Position numbers and translations under genes: made by a program. Under the pieces are notes generated by a model. That model saw nothing but the letters and a program-made list of their open reading frames with translations. It searched no databases and had not been told where the DNA came from. From NCBI RefSeq assembly GCF_014645655.1, contig NZ_BMMD01000002.1, forward strand, positions 62,001-126,000: 64,000 nt of DNA, written 5' to 3'. This document shows, piece after piece, positions 20,241 through 28,815 of this stretch. The DNA is from Agromyces bauzanensis (GTDB lineage Bacteria > Actinomycetota > Actinomycetes > Actinomycetales > Microbacteriaceae). Within the stretch, counting starts at the first letter, position 1. Every line of letters starts with the position of its first letter.

Positions 20241-21122
20241 TCAGTGCTCTTCTGCGACCGCGAGCTGGATGTAGACCGCGGTGAGGAGTGCGAAGACGTA
20301 TGCCTGCAGGACGGCGACGAGGATCTCGAAGAGCGTGAAGATGAGGCCGAAGGCCAGGCTCCCGACGCCGAGGAGAGTCCACCATCCGCCGAGCTGGACG
20401 ACGAAGAACTGCGTCGCGGCGAAGAAGAGCACGAGCAGGAGGTGCCCGACGATCATGTTCATCATGAGTCGCAGGGTGAGCGTGATGGGACGGATGATGA
20501 AGGTCGAGATGAACTCGATCGGCGTGACGATGATGTACACGGGCCACGGCACGCCCGCCGGGAAGAGGGAGTTCTTGAAGAAGTTCTTCGGACTCTTCTT
20601 GACGCCCGCGTAGATGAACGCGACGTAGGCGACGATCGCGAGCACGAGCGGCACGCCGATCACCGAGGTGCCCGCGACGTTCAGGAGCGGGATCACGCCC
20701 GTGAGGTTCATGAACAGCACCATGAAGAAGATGGTGGTGAGCAGGGGCAGGAACCGCTTGCCGTCCGTCTTGCCGAGCAGGTCGTCGGCGATGTTCACGC
20801 GCACCAGGTCGAGGCCCATCTCGACGAGGCTCTGGAATCGACCGGGCACGACGCGCATGTGACGCGTGCCGAGCCAGAACACGAGGATGAGGGCGGCGAC
20901 CGCGACGAAGCGGACGAGCTGGATGCGGTTGATCTCGAATGCCGTGCCCTCGAAGAGCAGGGGGCCCGGGAAGAACTCGAGGATCGACGGCCCGTGGAAC
21001 TCACCATCGTCGGTGGACATCGGTACCAGCAGGTTCAGGGCGTTAGCTAGCAGCGCTATCTCCTGTTTCGGGGCGTGGAGCTCGGCTCTCGCGTCGACGA
21101 ACATCGGAAACGGAATCCGCAC
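20241..21122 (-). CDS. atpB: ATP synthase a subunit
   Basis: A 293-residue (at most) membrane subunit forming the proton half-channels. The essential arginine is in TLTLRLMMNMIVGHLL near residue 215, with LTGVIPLLNVAGTSVIG and ALLTAVYIQLAVAEEH as further family marks. The start is uncertain. The GTG at 21122 has no Shine-Dalgarno, while the best one (AGGAGA, 21065-21060) stands 6 nt before an in-frame CTG at 21053. An ATG at 21020 just precedes the conserved DGEFHGPSI segment. It begins the ATP synthase genes proper. Confidence 0.93.
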   Translation of the reverse strand: MRIPFPMFVDARAELHAPKQEIALLANALNLLVPMSTDDGEFHGPSILEFFPGPLLFEGTAFEINRIQLVRFVAVAALILVFWLGTRHMRVVPGRFQSLVEMGLDLVRVNIADDLLGKTDGKRFLPLLTTIFFMVLFMNLTGVIPLLNVAGTSVIGVPLVLAIVAYVAFIYAGVKKSPKNFFKNSLFPAGVPWPVYIIVTPIEFISTFIIRPITLTLRLMMNMIVGHLLLVLFFAATQFFVVQLGGWWTLLGVGSLAFGLIFTLFEILVAVLQAYVFALLTAVYIQLAVAEEH

Positions 21123-21154
21123 ATGCCGGAGCAGGGCGGAAACCGTGGGGGATC

Positions 21155-21190
21155 TCCATCACTCTAGCAAGACTTCTACAAGCAGACGAA
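21155..21190 (-). promoter_or_regulatory. Candidate extended -10 promoter before atpB
   Basis: On the minus strand TGCTAGAGT (hexamer TAGAGT, 21166-21161, preceded by TGC) forms an extended -10 box; the -35 region (TTCGTC, 21190-21185) is weak. Transcription would start near 21154, about 30 nt before the GTG of atpB. It would allow the ATP synthase genes to be transcribed apart from wecA/atpI. Confidence 0.35.
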
Positions 21191-21201
21191 TTCGTCCGGC
21201 C

Positions 21202-21678
21202 CTAATCGTCGCGCGGAGCCTTGGGCAGTTCCACGTCGCTCGCGTACGACAGTCGCGACCTCGCGACGACCAGCACGTCGACGACGAGCGACGCGATGAC
21301 GCCCGCCACGAGGCTCAGGAACAGCACGGTCGGATTCAGCCAGTCGGCGTCGCGAAGCAGCACGACGAGCGCGATGAAGACGATGAACTTGAGGAGCCAC
21401 CCGCCGAGCACGATGCCGAAGAATGCGCCCACGAAGAGGTCGCTCGAGGCGAACCGGTTGGCGAACAGGATGCTCGCCGCCGTGATGCCCATGAACACGA
21501 CCGCCATGAGCGTTCCGACGAGTGCGCTCACGAGGCCCTCGGTGCCCGCGAACACCAGCCCGAGGATGCCGCTCACGACGAGCACGACGCCCGCGAGCAC
21601 GACGCCCCACGCGAGCGCACGGCGCAGCACGGGATTGGACGTGGGCGTGCGGTCGGATTCAGGACGAGGGTCGGTCAT
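21202..21678 (-). CDS. AtpI-like four-helix membrane protein
   Basis: A 158-residue protein with four predicted membrane helices (about residues 22-46, 50-72, 83-105, 117-140). The position directly before atpB matches the AtpI or Rv1303-type gene known in Actinobacteria, thought to aid assembly of the c ring. Sequence identity to E. coli AtpI is not evident, so the name rests on topology and location. Its first 20 nt overlap the end of wecA. Confidence 0.75.
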   Translation of the reverse strand: MTDPRPESDRTPTSNPVLRRALAWGVVLAGVVLVVSGILGLVFAGTEGLVSALVGTLMAVVFMGITAASILFANRFASSDLFVGAFFGIVLGGWLLKFIVFIALVVLLRDADWLNPTVLFLSLVAGVIASLVVDVLVVARSRLSYASDVELPKAPRDD

Positions 21679-22987
21679 GGTGCTCCAGTTCGAGGTCGCC
21701 CGATTCTAGCCGCCCCTGCACCTCCGCAGCGGGGTGCCCCGTGCGTGCGGGGTCGTCGAGGACGTCGACGTGGTGCACGGGGATGGGGCCGGTCTCGAGC
21801 TCGTCGTACACCGAGGGCTCCGCGGCGACGGGCTCGGCCTCGGCGGCCACGGTCAGGCGCTTGCGGCGTCCGAGCGGGGCGAGGGTGAACGCGGCGCTCG
21901 CCACGAAGCCGACGCCGAGGAAGACGAAGCCCCAGATGGCGTCGATGCCGAAGTACAGCGGGAAGACGTAGGTGAGGAGGCATCCGATCGACGCGACCGC
22001 GGTCCACGCGTAGAAGATGAGCACCGCGTTCAGGTGCGAGTGGCCCATGTCGAGCAGACGGTGGTGCAGGTGCTTGCGGTCGGCGGCGAACGGCGACTTG
22101 CCCGCCCGCAGGCGGCGGATCACGGCGAGGCCGAAGTCGAGTAGCGGGATGATGAGCACCGCGAACGGCAGGATGATCGGGATGAAGGCGGCGAACAGCT
22201 CCTCGAGGCCGACCGAGCCCGGGTTGATCTGGCCCGTCACCGAGATCGCCGACGTGGCCATGAGCAGGCCGACGAGCAGCGCGCCCGCGTCGCCCATGAA
22301 CAGCTTGGCCGGATGCCAGTTGAGCGGCAGGAAACCGGCGAGCGCACCGACCAGCACGACCGCGATGAGCGACGCGAGGTTGAAGTAGTTGAGCGGCGAG
22401 GTCTGCTGCACGAGCAGGTACGTGTAGAGGAAGAAGACGCCGTTCGCGATGAGGGCGACCCCGGCGACCAGCCCGTCGAGCCCGTCGATGAAGTTGATGG
22501 CGTTCATCACGAGCACGATCGTGAAGACCGTGATGGTGGCGCTCATCCACGACGAGCCGACCGTGATGCCCCCGATCGGCAGCGAGACGATCGACACGCC
22601 CTGCCAGGCGATGAGGCCCGCGGCGATGAACTGGCCGGCGAGCTTCGTGGTCCAGTCGAGATCCCAGATGTCGTCGGCGACGCCGATGAGCACGATGAGG
22701 AGCGCAGCCCCGAGGATCGAGACCACCTGGGCCGGGTTCTGGAAGATGATCGAGATGTTCGAGAACCGCGTGGAGCCCAGCGACGAGACGAACGCGGCCG
22801 CCGCGAACGCCGCGAGGATGCCGATGAACATCGCGATGCCGCCCAGCCGGGGCGTCGGCCGGGTGTGCACGTCGCGCTCGCGGATCTTCGGGTACAACCG
22901 GTACTTGAGGCTGAGCTTCCACACCAGCACCGAGCCGCCGAAGCTCACGAGCGCGGCCACGAGGGCGAGCGCGAGGAAGAGGGTCAT
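21659..22987 (-). CDS. wecA: Undecaprenyl-phosphate sugar-1-phosphate transferase (WecA/TagO family)
   Basis: A 442-residue polytopic enzyme that loads a UDP-sugar phosphate (GlcNAc in characterised homologues) onto undecaprenyl phosphate, starting wall polymer or arabinogalactan-type linker synthesis. Family motifs: HTRPTPRLGGIAMF near residue 45, NAINFIDGLDGLVAGVA (catalytic Asp region), KLFMGDAGALLVG, and DRKHLHHRLLDMGHS (the HIHH-like loop). About eleven membrane helices are visible. The last 70 residues form a cytoplasmic acidic tail. It overlaps sua5 by 4 nt (ATGA) and atpI by 20 nt. Confidence 0.92.
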   Translation of the reverse strand: MTLFLALALVAALVSFGGSVLVWKLSLKYRLYPKIRERDVHTRPTPRLGGIAMFIGILAAFAAAAFVSSLGSTRFSNISIIFQNPAQVVSILGAALLIVLIGVADDIWDLDWTTKLAGQFIAAGLIAWQGVSIVSLPIGGITVGSSWMSATITVFTIVLVMNAINFIDGLDGLVAGVALIANGVFFLYTYLLVQQTSPLNYFNLASLIAVVLVGALAGFLPLNWHPAKLFMGDAGALLVGLLMATSAISVTGQINPGSVGLEELFAAFIPIILPFAVLIIPLLDFGLAVIRRLRAGKSPFAADRKHLHHRLLDMGHSHLNAVLIFYAWTAVASIGCLLTYVFPLYFGIDAIWGFVFLGVGFVASAAFTLAPLGRRKRLTVAAEAEPVAAEPSVYDELETGPIPVHHVDVLDDPARTGHPAAEVQGRLESGDLELEHHDRPSS

Positions 22988-23793
22988 GAGGCGGCGGCAT
23001 CCGCTTCGTCGGAGGCTGCGGGTGCGGGCTCGTCGGCCGTATCGGTCGTCGCGGCATCGGATGTCGCCGGCTCGGGCTCCTCGGCGTCGGGTGCCGTCCC
23101 CGCCTGCGCCAGGAGCTCGTCGCCCACGACCGCCGCGATGCGCTCACGGGAGATGACACCCGCCCGCACGATGCGCAGCACTCCCCCGTCGGCGGCGAGG
23201 CCCGTGGCGTCCACGATCGTGGAGGACGTGTCGCCCGCCCGCTCGCCGATCGGGTCGTAGCCGATGCCCGCCGGGCCGCCGTCGAGGTACACGGTCACGG
23301 CGTCGCCGAGCATGGCCTCCGCTTCGGCCGCCGTGCCGGCCGAGGGCTCCCCCGATCGGTTGGCGCTCGACACGGCGAGCGGGCCGGTCTCGGAGAGCAG
23401 TTCGAGGGCTATGGGGTTGGCCGGCATGCGGAGCGCGACGGTGCCCCGCGTCTCGCCGAGGTCCCAGCGGAGCGACGGCTGCGCGTGCAGGATGACCGTG
23501 AGGCCGCCGGGCCAGAACTCCGCGACGAGCCGGCGCACGGGCTCGGGCACGTCGCTCGCCAGCGCGTCGAGCGTGGGGATGCCCGGGATGAGCACGGGAG
23601 GCGGCGAGGTGCGCTCGCGGCCCTTCGCCTCGAGCAGGCGCGCCACGGCCGCGGGCGCGAACGCGTCGGCGGCGACACCGTAGACCGTGTCGGTCGGGAT
23701 CACCACGAGTTCGCCGCGCCCGATGGCCCCGCGGGCGAGCCGCATTCCGGCGAGCAGCTGTGAGTCGACCGAACAGTCGTAGATGGCAGTCAT
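22984..23793 (-). CDS. L-threonylcarbamoyladenylate synthase (Sua5/YrdC/TsaC)
   Basis: A 269-residue enzyme for the first step of tRNA t6A37 synthesis, making threonylcarbamoyl-AMP from threonine, bicarbonate and ATP. Motifs: GELVVIPTDTVYGVAADAF, LLEAKGRERTSPPPVLI, FWPGGLTVILHA, TVALRMPANPIALELL, GPLAVSSANRSGEPS, and GDTSSTIVDAT. The last 45 residues are an Ala/Pro/Asp/Glu-rich disordered tail beyond the usual family end. TAGAAT (23808-23803) lies 9 nt before the ATG, so the leader would be only 2-3 nt long. Confidence 0.93.
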   Translation of the reverse strand: MTAIYDCSVDSQLLAGMRLARGAIGRGELVVIPTDTVYGVAADAFAPAAVARLLEAKGRERTSPPPVLIPGIPTLDALASDVPEPVRRLVAEFWPGGLTVILHAQPSLRWDLGETRGTVALRMPANPIALELLSETGPLAVSSANRSGEPSAGTAAEAEAMLGDAVTVYLDGGPAGIGYDPIGERAGDTSSTIVDATGLAADGGVLRIVRAGVISRERIAAVVGDELLAQAGTAPDAEEPEPATSDAATTDTADEPAPAASDEADAAAS

Positions 23794-23802
23794 GACCGCT
23801 CG

Positions 23803-23829
23803 ATTCTAGACCCCCGGCCTTGGCATACT
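23803..23829. promoter_or_regulatory. Overlapping divergent -10 boxes for sua5 and the HAD gene
   Basis: The 42-nt gap holds TAGAAT on the minus strand (23808-23803) for sua5 and CATACT on the plus strand (23824-23829), which ends 6 nt before the HAD gene ATG. Neither gene has a Shine-Dalgarno in the gap. The two promoters would overlap in their upstream regions and so may compete. Confidence 0.4.
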
Positions 23830-23835
23830 CGGGTC

Positions 23836-24477
23836 ATGGCCGCGCTCCTGTTCCTGTTCGATTTCGACAAGACGCTGTACGCGTACGACTTCCGCAGGCG
23901 ACTGCCGCGGCTCGCCGAACTCACGGGCATCAGCCAGTACGCACTCGCCAAGCGCTGGTGGGAGGAGGGCTTCGAGGCCGCCGCGGAGGCGGGCGAGTAT
24001 CCCTCGACCGAGGAGTACCTCGCGGCCTTCAACGAGGCGACCGACGGGCGGCTCACGGCCGACGGATGGCGCGAGGCCCGGCGGGCGGCGATGACGCCGA
24101 TCTCCGAGTCGATCGCGGCGCTGCGACGCGCCGCCGAGCTCGGCACCGTGTCGCTCCTCTCGAACAACCCCATCATCTTCCGCGACTCGCTGCCCGAGCT
24201 CGCGCCCGAGGTCGCAGGCCTCCTCGGCGAGAACGACCTCGTCTCGGCGGTGCTGGGCGCGCGAAAGCCCGAGGCGCGCATCTACACGCGCGCCCTGAGC
24301 CGGTACGGCATCCCTGCCGAGGACGCCATGTTCGTCGACGACTCGGGGGCGAACGTGCGGGGCGCCGAGGCGGTCGGCATCACGGCGTTCCAGCTCCTCG
24401 AGGTCGACGACGGCTACAACACGGGCGCCCTCGTCGAGGCGATCGAGGCGTTCGCCGGCGACCGCGGCGTCGGGTGA
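23836..24477 (+). CDS. HAD-superfamily hydrolase
   Basis: A 213-residue phosphatase-like enzyme. Motif I is FLFDFDKTLYAYD (nucleophile Asp near residue 9), motif II LLSNNPIIF, motif III Lys in GARKPEARIYTRAL, and motif IV MFVDDSGANVRGAEAVG. The order fits subfamily I enzymes acting on small phosphorylated metabolites; substrate unknown. It is on the opposite strand to the surrounding operon and so is an insertion into the prmC-sua5 junction relative to the conserved actinobacterial order. Confidence 0.9.
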   Translation: MAALLFLFDFDKTLYAYDFRRRLPRLAELTGISQYALAKRWWEEGFEAAAEAGEYPSTEEYLAAFNEATDGRLTADGWREARRAAMTPISESIAALRRAAELGTVSLLSNNPIIFRDSLPELAPEVAGLLGENDLVSAVLGARKPEARIYTRALSRYGIPAEDAMFVDDSGANVRGAEAVGITAFQLLEVDDGYNTGALVEAIEAFAGDRGVG

Positions 24478-24481
24478 ACCA

Positions 24482-24516
24482 CGGATGCCGGGAGCCCGTG
24501 CGGCCCGCGGCATCCG
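24482..24516. terminator. Hairpin terminator after the HAD gene
   Basis: Arms CGGATGCCG (24482-24490) and CGGCATCCG (24508-24516) pair perfectly, with further GG/CC pairing inside the 17-nt centre. It lies 5 nt after the HAD stop and before the end of the convergent ABC permease relic. No T run follows, as is usual for actinobacterial terminators. Confidence 0.6.
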
Positions 24517-24529
24517 ACCCGACTCCGGT

Positions 24530-25062
24530 TCAGCGACGGCCCGCCTTTCGACGGAACAGCCACGCCCCCCAGACGACGGAGACCGCGATGATGGCGACGC
24601 ACCACCCGATCGCCCACCAGGCGGAGTCGCCGAGCGGGGCGTCCATGAGGAGGGCCCGGATCGTCTCGATGACCGGAGTGATGGGCTGGCACTCGGCGAT
24701 CGGCTGCAGCCATTCGGGCATCGTCTCGACGGGGACGACGCCGCGCACCGCGACCCACTCGAGCGGCGTCGCGACCGGCCGGAAGCCCACGAGGAGCGCG
24801 ACCGCGATCACCACGGCGGTCGCGACGAGGTTGCGTGCGAGGCTCGCCACGACGTGTCCGGTGAGCACCGCGCCGCTGCGGATCGGCATGGTGCGGAACC
24901 GGTCGATGATGCCCGTGGTCATGTCGCGGGAGACCGAGACGGCCGTGGAGAGGCGCCGAAGCCCGCGCAGAGCAGGACGATGCCCGGCACCACGTAGTCG
25001 ACGTAGCCGCCCGAGGGGTCGATCGCGTTGCCGAAGATCCACGTGAACATGAGGCGGAACGT
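24530..25062 (-). pseudogene. Decayed ABC-2 type transporter permease (DrrB-like)
   Basis: Two frames together encode an ABC-2 permease. The first (about 25062-24950) reads LTFRLMFTWIFGNAI, GGYVDYVVPGIVLLCAGFG. The second (about 24950-24530) continues STAVSVSRDMTTGIIDRFRT through SVVWGAWLFRRKAGRR to a stop at 24530. The break near 24950 looks like loss of one nucleotide where GASTTAVSVSRD would be expected. About 40-50 N-terminal residues with the first membrane helix are missing; the sequence begins just 23 nt after the prmC stop. No ATP-binding partner gene is present. It is a remnant of a drug or lipid export system. Confidence 0.82.
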
Positions 25063-25084
25063 CAGAAGTAGCGGATGCCGCGCG

Positions 25085-25969
25085 TCAGCGCACCGCGGTC
25101 GTCGCCCGGTCGCGGCCGGTGAGGTCGCGGTGGTGCGCGACGGCACGCCAGCCGTCGGCGGTCAGGATCGCGGCGATCGGCGCCGGCTGGGTCTCCGCGT
25201 GCTCGATCACGAGCACGCCGCCGGGATGCAGCAGCTCGAGCGCGCGCTTCGAGAGCACGCGCACGACGTCGAGCCCGTCGGCGCCGCCATAGAGTGCCGT
25301 CTCGGGGTCGTGCAGGCGCACCTCGGCGTCGCGCGGGATCTCCGCGGCGGGCACGTACGGCGGGTTCGAGATCACCACGGCGGCGCGGCCGTCGAGTTCG
25401 GGCAGCGCGGTCGCGAGATCGCCGAATACGAGCTCGAGGTTCGGCGCCCCGACCTCGTCCACGTTCCGGCGGGTCCACGGGAACGCCTCGGGCGAGTTCT
25501 CCACCGCCCAGACCCGTGCGTGCGGTACCTCCGTGGCCATCGCGAGCGCGATGGCGCCGCTGCCGCTGCCGAGGTCGATCGCGATGGGCTCGGGCTCCGT
25601 CGCGACACGCAACGCATCGATCGCGAGCTGGGTGACCTGCTCGGTCTCCGGCCGAGGCACGAACACGCCGGGGCCGACCGCGAGCTCCAGGGAGCGGAAC
25701 GGCGCTCGCCCCGTGAGGTGCTGGAGCGGCTCGCGCCGCACGCGGCGCTCGACGAGGGGCTCGAGCGTCGCGGCATCCGCCTCGGAGAACCGCCCGCCCA
25801 TCACGAGCCTCGCCTGCACGCCGCCGCGGGAGAGGCCGAGCACGTGCCCGATCAGCAGCTCGGTGTCCACCACGGGATCCGGCACGCCGGCCGCCGCCAA
25901 TCGTGCCACCGTCTCGTCGCGCACCAGGCGCAGGTCGAGTGCGCCCGGCTGCGGCATCCGTTCATCCAC
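25085..25969 (-). CDS. prmC: Release factor glutamine methyltransferase
   Basis: A 294-residue enzyme that methylates the GGQ glutamine of RF1/RF2 with S-adenosylmethionine. The N-terminal helical domain recognises the factor (REPLQHLTGRAPFRSLELAV, GVFVPRPETE). The SAM site is AIDLGSGSGAIALAMA and the active-site motif is ISNPPYVP. Its substrate gene prfA lies upstream on the same strand, but an inserted gene and the cysK-cysE pair now separate them. The GTG start at 25969 has TACATT (25982-25977) 7 nt upstream and no Shine-Dalgarno, so the gene appears to have its own leaderless promoter after the split. Confidence 0.93.
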   Translation of the reverse strand: MDERMPQPGALDLRLVRDETVARLAAAGVPDPVVDTELLIGHVLGLSRGGVQARLVMGGRFSEADAATLEPLVERRVRREPLQHLTGRAPFRSLELAVGPGVFVPRPETEQVTQLAIDALRVATEPEPIAIDLGSGSGAIALAMATEVPHARVWAVENSPEAFPWTRRNVDEVGAPNLELVFGDLATALPELDGRAAVVISNPPYVPAAEIPRDAEVRLHDPETALYGGADGLDVVRVLSKRALELLHPGGVLVIEHAETQPAPIAAILTADGWRAVAHHRDLTGRDRATTAVR

Positions 25970-26061
25970 GCAATGGAATGTAACGCACCGTGCCCTCCAG
26001 CACCCGCCCCGTAGGCTGGAGCCCGGCGACCCGCCGTCGCCCGCACCCGAGAGGAAGCACC

Positions 26062-26997
26062 ATGGCCAAGGTCTTCGACAACATCACGCAGATCTTCGGA
26101 GGCACGCCGCTCGTCCGGCTGAACCGGGTGACCGACGGGGCCGCGGGCGAGGTGCTCGCGAAGCTCGAGTTCTACAACCCGTCGGCGAGCGTGAAGGACC
26201 GCCTCGGCGTCGCCATCGTCGACGCCGCCGAGGCCTCGGGCGAGCTGCAGCCCGGCGGCACGATCGTCGAGGCGACGAGCGGGAACACCGGCATCGCGCT
26301 CGCCATGATCGGCGCGGCACGCGGCTACCGCGTGATCATCGCGATGCCCGAGACCATGAGCCGCGAGCGCCGGGGCCTCCTCCGCGCGTACGGCGCCGAG
26401 CTCGTGCTCACGCCCGGCGGCGAGGGCATGAAGGGCGCCGTCGCCCGTGCCGAGCAGATCGTCGCCGACACGCCCGGCGCGGTGCTCGCGAAGCAGTTCG
26501 ACAACCCGGCCAACGTCGAGATCCACCGGCGCACCACGGCCGAGGAGGTCTGGAACGACACCGACGGCGGCGTCGACGTGTTCGTCGCCGGCATCGGCAC
26601 CGGCGGCACCGTCTCTGGCGTCGGCCAGGTGCTCAAGGAGCGCAAGCCCGAGGTGCGGATCGTGGGCGTCGAGCCCGCAGAATCGCCGATCCTCAACGGC
26701 GGGCAGCCGGGGCCGCACAAGATCCAGGGCATCGGCGCGAACTTCGTGCCGTCGATCCTCGACCGCGGGGTCTACGACGGGATCGTCGACGTGAACATCG
26801 ACCAGGCCGTCGCGATGGCGCGCCGGCTCGGGGTCGAGGAGGGCATCCTTGGCGGCATCTCGTCGGGTGCGACGGTGCACGCCGCCGTCGAGCTCGCCAA
26901 GCGCCCCGAGAACGCCGGCAAGACCATCGTCGTGATCATCGCGAGCTACGGCGAGCGCTACCTGTCGACGGTGCTGTACGAGGGTCTGCTTGACTGA
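26062..26997 (+). CDS. cysK: Cysteine synthase (O-acetylserine sulfhydrylase)
   Basis: A 311-residue PLP enzyme making cysteine from O-acetylserine and sulfide. The PLP lysine is in [12 protein letters not shown] near residue 44, the substrate loop is [11 protein letters not shown], the phosphate cradle [15 protein letters not shown], and [12 protein letters not shown] lies near the end. GAGAGGAAG sits just upstream of the ATG. A TAGGCT hexamer at 26012-26017 could be its -10. It overlaps cysE, whose product makes its substrate and binds it in the cysteine synthase complex. Confidence 0.95.
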   Translation: MAKVFDNITQIFGGTPLVRLNRVTDGAAGEVLAKLEFYNPSASVKDRLGVAIVDAAEASGELQPGGTIVEATSGNTGIALAMIGAARGYRVIIAMPETMSRERRGLLRAYGAELVLTPGGEGMKGAVARAEQIVADTPGAVLAKQFDNPANVEIHRRTTAEEVWNDTDGGVDVFVAGIGTGGTVSGVGQVLKERKPEVRIVGVEPAESPILNGGQPGPHKIQGIGANFVPSILDRGVYDGIVDVNIDQAVAMARRLGVEEGILGGISSGATVHAAVELAKRPENAGKTIVVIIASYGERYLSTVLYEGLLD

Positions 26998-27580
26998 TCG
27001 GGTGCCGATTCTCAGAACGCTCAGGGAAGACCTCGCGACCGCCCGCTCCCACGACCCGGCCGCGCGCAGCGATCTCGAGGTCTTCCTCGCGTATTCGGGC
27101 CTGCACGCCATCTGGTCGTACCGCCTCGCGCACCGCATGTGGCGCGCCGACTTCCGGCTGCCCGCCCGGCTGCTCTCGCAGTTCGTCCGCTTCCTCACGG
27201 GAATCGAGATCCACCCCGGCGCGACCATCGGCCGGCGCTTCTTCATCGACCACGGCATGGGCGTCGTCGTCGGCGAGACCTCCGTCGTGGGCGACGACGT
27301 GATGCTGTATCACGGCGTCACCCTCGGCGGGAAGGCGCCGCGGAACACGCCGCCCGGTACGAAGCGGCATCCCACCCTCGAGGACGGCGTCACCGTCGGC
27401 GCCGGCGCAAAGATCCTCGGCGACATCGTCATCGGTGCGTGGAGCGCGGTCGGCGCGAACGCCGTCGTGACGCGCCACGCGCCCCCGCACTCGCTCCTCG
27501 TGGGCGTGCCCGCGAGCGTCCGACCGCTCTCCCACGCCACGGTGGACGCGGCCCGCGGCGTGCACGACTGGCACATCTGA
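26990..27580 (+). CDS. cysE: Serine O-acetyltransferase
   Basis: A 196-residue left-handed beta-helix acetyltransferase: [43 protein letters not shown], and [16 protein letters not shown] show the hexapeptide repeats, with the catalytic His/Asp in the DHGMG region. The start is a TTG at 26990 inside the end of cysK, with GAGGG 5 nt upstream; a GTG at 27002 is less well placed. The C-terminus ends HDWHI, and the terminal isoleucine is what inserts into the CysK active site in known complexes. Confidence 0.94.
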   Translation: MTDRVPILRTLREDLATARSHDPAARSDLEVFLAYSGLHAIWSYRLAHRMWRADFRLPARLLSQFVRFLTGIEIHPGATIGRRFFIDHGMGVVVGETSVVGDDVMLYHGVTLGGKAPRNTPPGTKRHPTLEDGVTVGAGAKILGDIVIGAWSAVGANAVVTRHAPPHSLLVGVPASVRPLSHATVDAARGVHDWHI

Positions 27581-27617
27581 GCCGCGCTCGCGCTCGCGCG
27601 GGCTCCGACTCCGCGCT

Positions 27618-27639
27618 CCGCCGGCGTTCCGGCCGGCGG
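27618..27639 (+). terminator. Hairpin after cysE
   Basis: CCGCCGG (27618-27624) and CCGGCGG (27633-27639) form a 7-bp stem around an 8-nt loop, 38 nt after the cysE stop. It is a plausible terminator, backed up by the palindromic repeat that follows at 27655. Confidence 0.45.
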
Positions 27640-27654
27640 GCCACTTCAGCCTCC

Positions 27655-27713
27655 GCGCCACTTCCGCGTGCTCTGCGCCACGTCAACTGGCGCGATCGGT
27701 GCGCAAATGGCGC
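27655..27713. repeat. Palindromic intergenic repeat, copy A
   Basis: A 59-nt imperfect palindrome. The outer arms GCGCCACTTCCGCG and TGCGCAAATGGCGC match at 11 of 14 positions, and the inner arms TGCGCCA and TGGCGCG flank a 7-nt centre. Each arm carries the heptamer TGCGCCA or its near copy twice. It sits between the convergent ends of cysE and the AbiEi/nuclease-like gene. Three related copies (B 28816, C 49908, D 50055) occur in the window. Confidence 0.8.
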
Positions 27714-27747
27714 AGCGACGCGGGCGGGCGGGCGCCGCGAGCACGTG

Positions 27748-28707
27748 TCAGCGCACACGCGGGAGGCCTGCTTGGAGCAGGATGTCGCGGAGCGGGCCGG
27801 ACTTCCACGCCTCCGCCCAGTCCCATCGCGCGCAGGCCCAGCTCGTCGCCGCTCGCACCTCGTTCTCGCGCGCCTTCTCGTCGCGAACGATCTCGGCGGC
27901 GAATCTGGTATCGCCGCTCCGGCGCGCGTTGCCCAGGTACTTGCCGTCGCCGTCCGCCTCGCCCCAGACTCCGTACTCGGGCCAGGCGAAGTCGAGGAAC
28001 GCGAGCGATCGACTGCGGGGACGCCACACGGACCGCTGCAACTCGGGCTGGGGGAAGCCCAGCTCGTCGATACGGACTCGGCTGAGCGTCTCGAGCGGCG
28101 TCTCGGCGAGATGGGTCGCCCGATCGAGGACGACCCCGACCCTGCGACTGCCCGGAAACGGAAGCATCGCCACGAAGGCCTGCCGGAGTTCCTCGATCCT
28201 GCACTCCGCGCCGGCGTCGCCGAATCGCGGGCGGTACAACGCGGCATCCACCATCGCGAGCGCCGTGAGCAGCGGTCGCGTTCGCGCCACTTCGAGCAGG
28301 GTGTCGACCCGCGAAGTCGTCATGACGCCGTCAGCCATGCCGACATGGCCGCCACGCGGTCGAACGATCTCGAGCACGCCGTTCCGACGCCGACCGGAAG
28401 TGCGCCGTGCGAGCACGACGATCTCGTCGGGCACCCCGCCGACGACGGGCATCCCCAGGAGTACCGCCGCCGTGAAGCCGGCGAAGACCACGCCCGGCCG
28501 TTGGTGCGCGACCGCGAAAGCGCGGGCGCGATGCCGCTCGAGCGCCGGCAGCTCATCGAAGCCGGTCGGCACGTAGACACCGCGCCGCACCGCGACGAGC
28601 TCACCGGCGTCGCGCGCGGTCAGGAGCGACGCCGACATGCCGATCGACCGTGCGCGAGCCGACGGGATCAGGCCGCCTGCGCCGCGCGGGAGAGCGTCGA
28701 GGTCCAT
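27748..28707 (-). CDS. AbiEi-like winged-helix protein with PD-(D/E)XK nuclease-like C-terminus
   Basis: A 319-residue protein from the ATG at 28707. Residues 1-50 (SARARSIGMSASLLTARDAG, ELVAVRRGVYVP) resemble the wHTH of AbiEi-type antitoxin-like proteins common in Actinobacteria. Residues 75-160 (FAGFTAAVLLGMPVVGG, MTTSRVDTLLEVARTRP, LAMVDAALYR) match the middle of that family. The C-terminus shows RSLAFLDFAWPEYGVWGEAD near 233-252 followed by GDGKY. Asp239, Glu250 and Asp252 fit the DUF559/Vsr-like PD-(D/E)XK core. No partner toxin gene is adjacent. It lies between two copies of the palindromic repeat and splits prfA from prmC, as if inserted. Function unknown; DNA-linked defence or repeat maintenance is speculation. 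Confidence 0.8.
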   Translation of the reverse strand: MDLDALPRGAGGLIPSARARSIGMSASLLTARDAGELVAVRRGVYVPTGFDELPALERHRARAFAVAHQRPGVVFAGFTAAVLLGMPVVGGVPDEIVVLARRTSGRRRNGVLEIVRPRGGHVGMADGVMTTSRVDTLLEVARTRPLLTALAMVDAALYRPRFGDAGAECRIEELRQAFVAMLPFPGSRRVGVVLDRATHLAETPLETLSRVRIDELGFPQPELQRSVWRPRSRSLAFLDFAWPEYGVWGEADGDGKYLGNARRSGDTRFAAEIVRDEKARENEVRAATSWACARWDWAEAWKSGPLRDILLQAGLPRVR

Positions 28708-28815
28708 ACACCCGAGCGTCGCAGGCCGGAGGCGTCGCCCCGAGGCATCCGCCCGCCACCACGACCTTCTCGGCGCGCTCGGCGGCTGTGGAGGACGAGT
28801 CGACTGATCGCAATT

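Noticed and set aside
27748-28707. AbiEi antitoxin of a complete AbiE toxin-antitoxin pair
   Set aside because: No AbiEii nucleotidyltransferase gene lies next to it, and the C-terminus looks nuclease-like rather than antitoxin-like.
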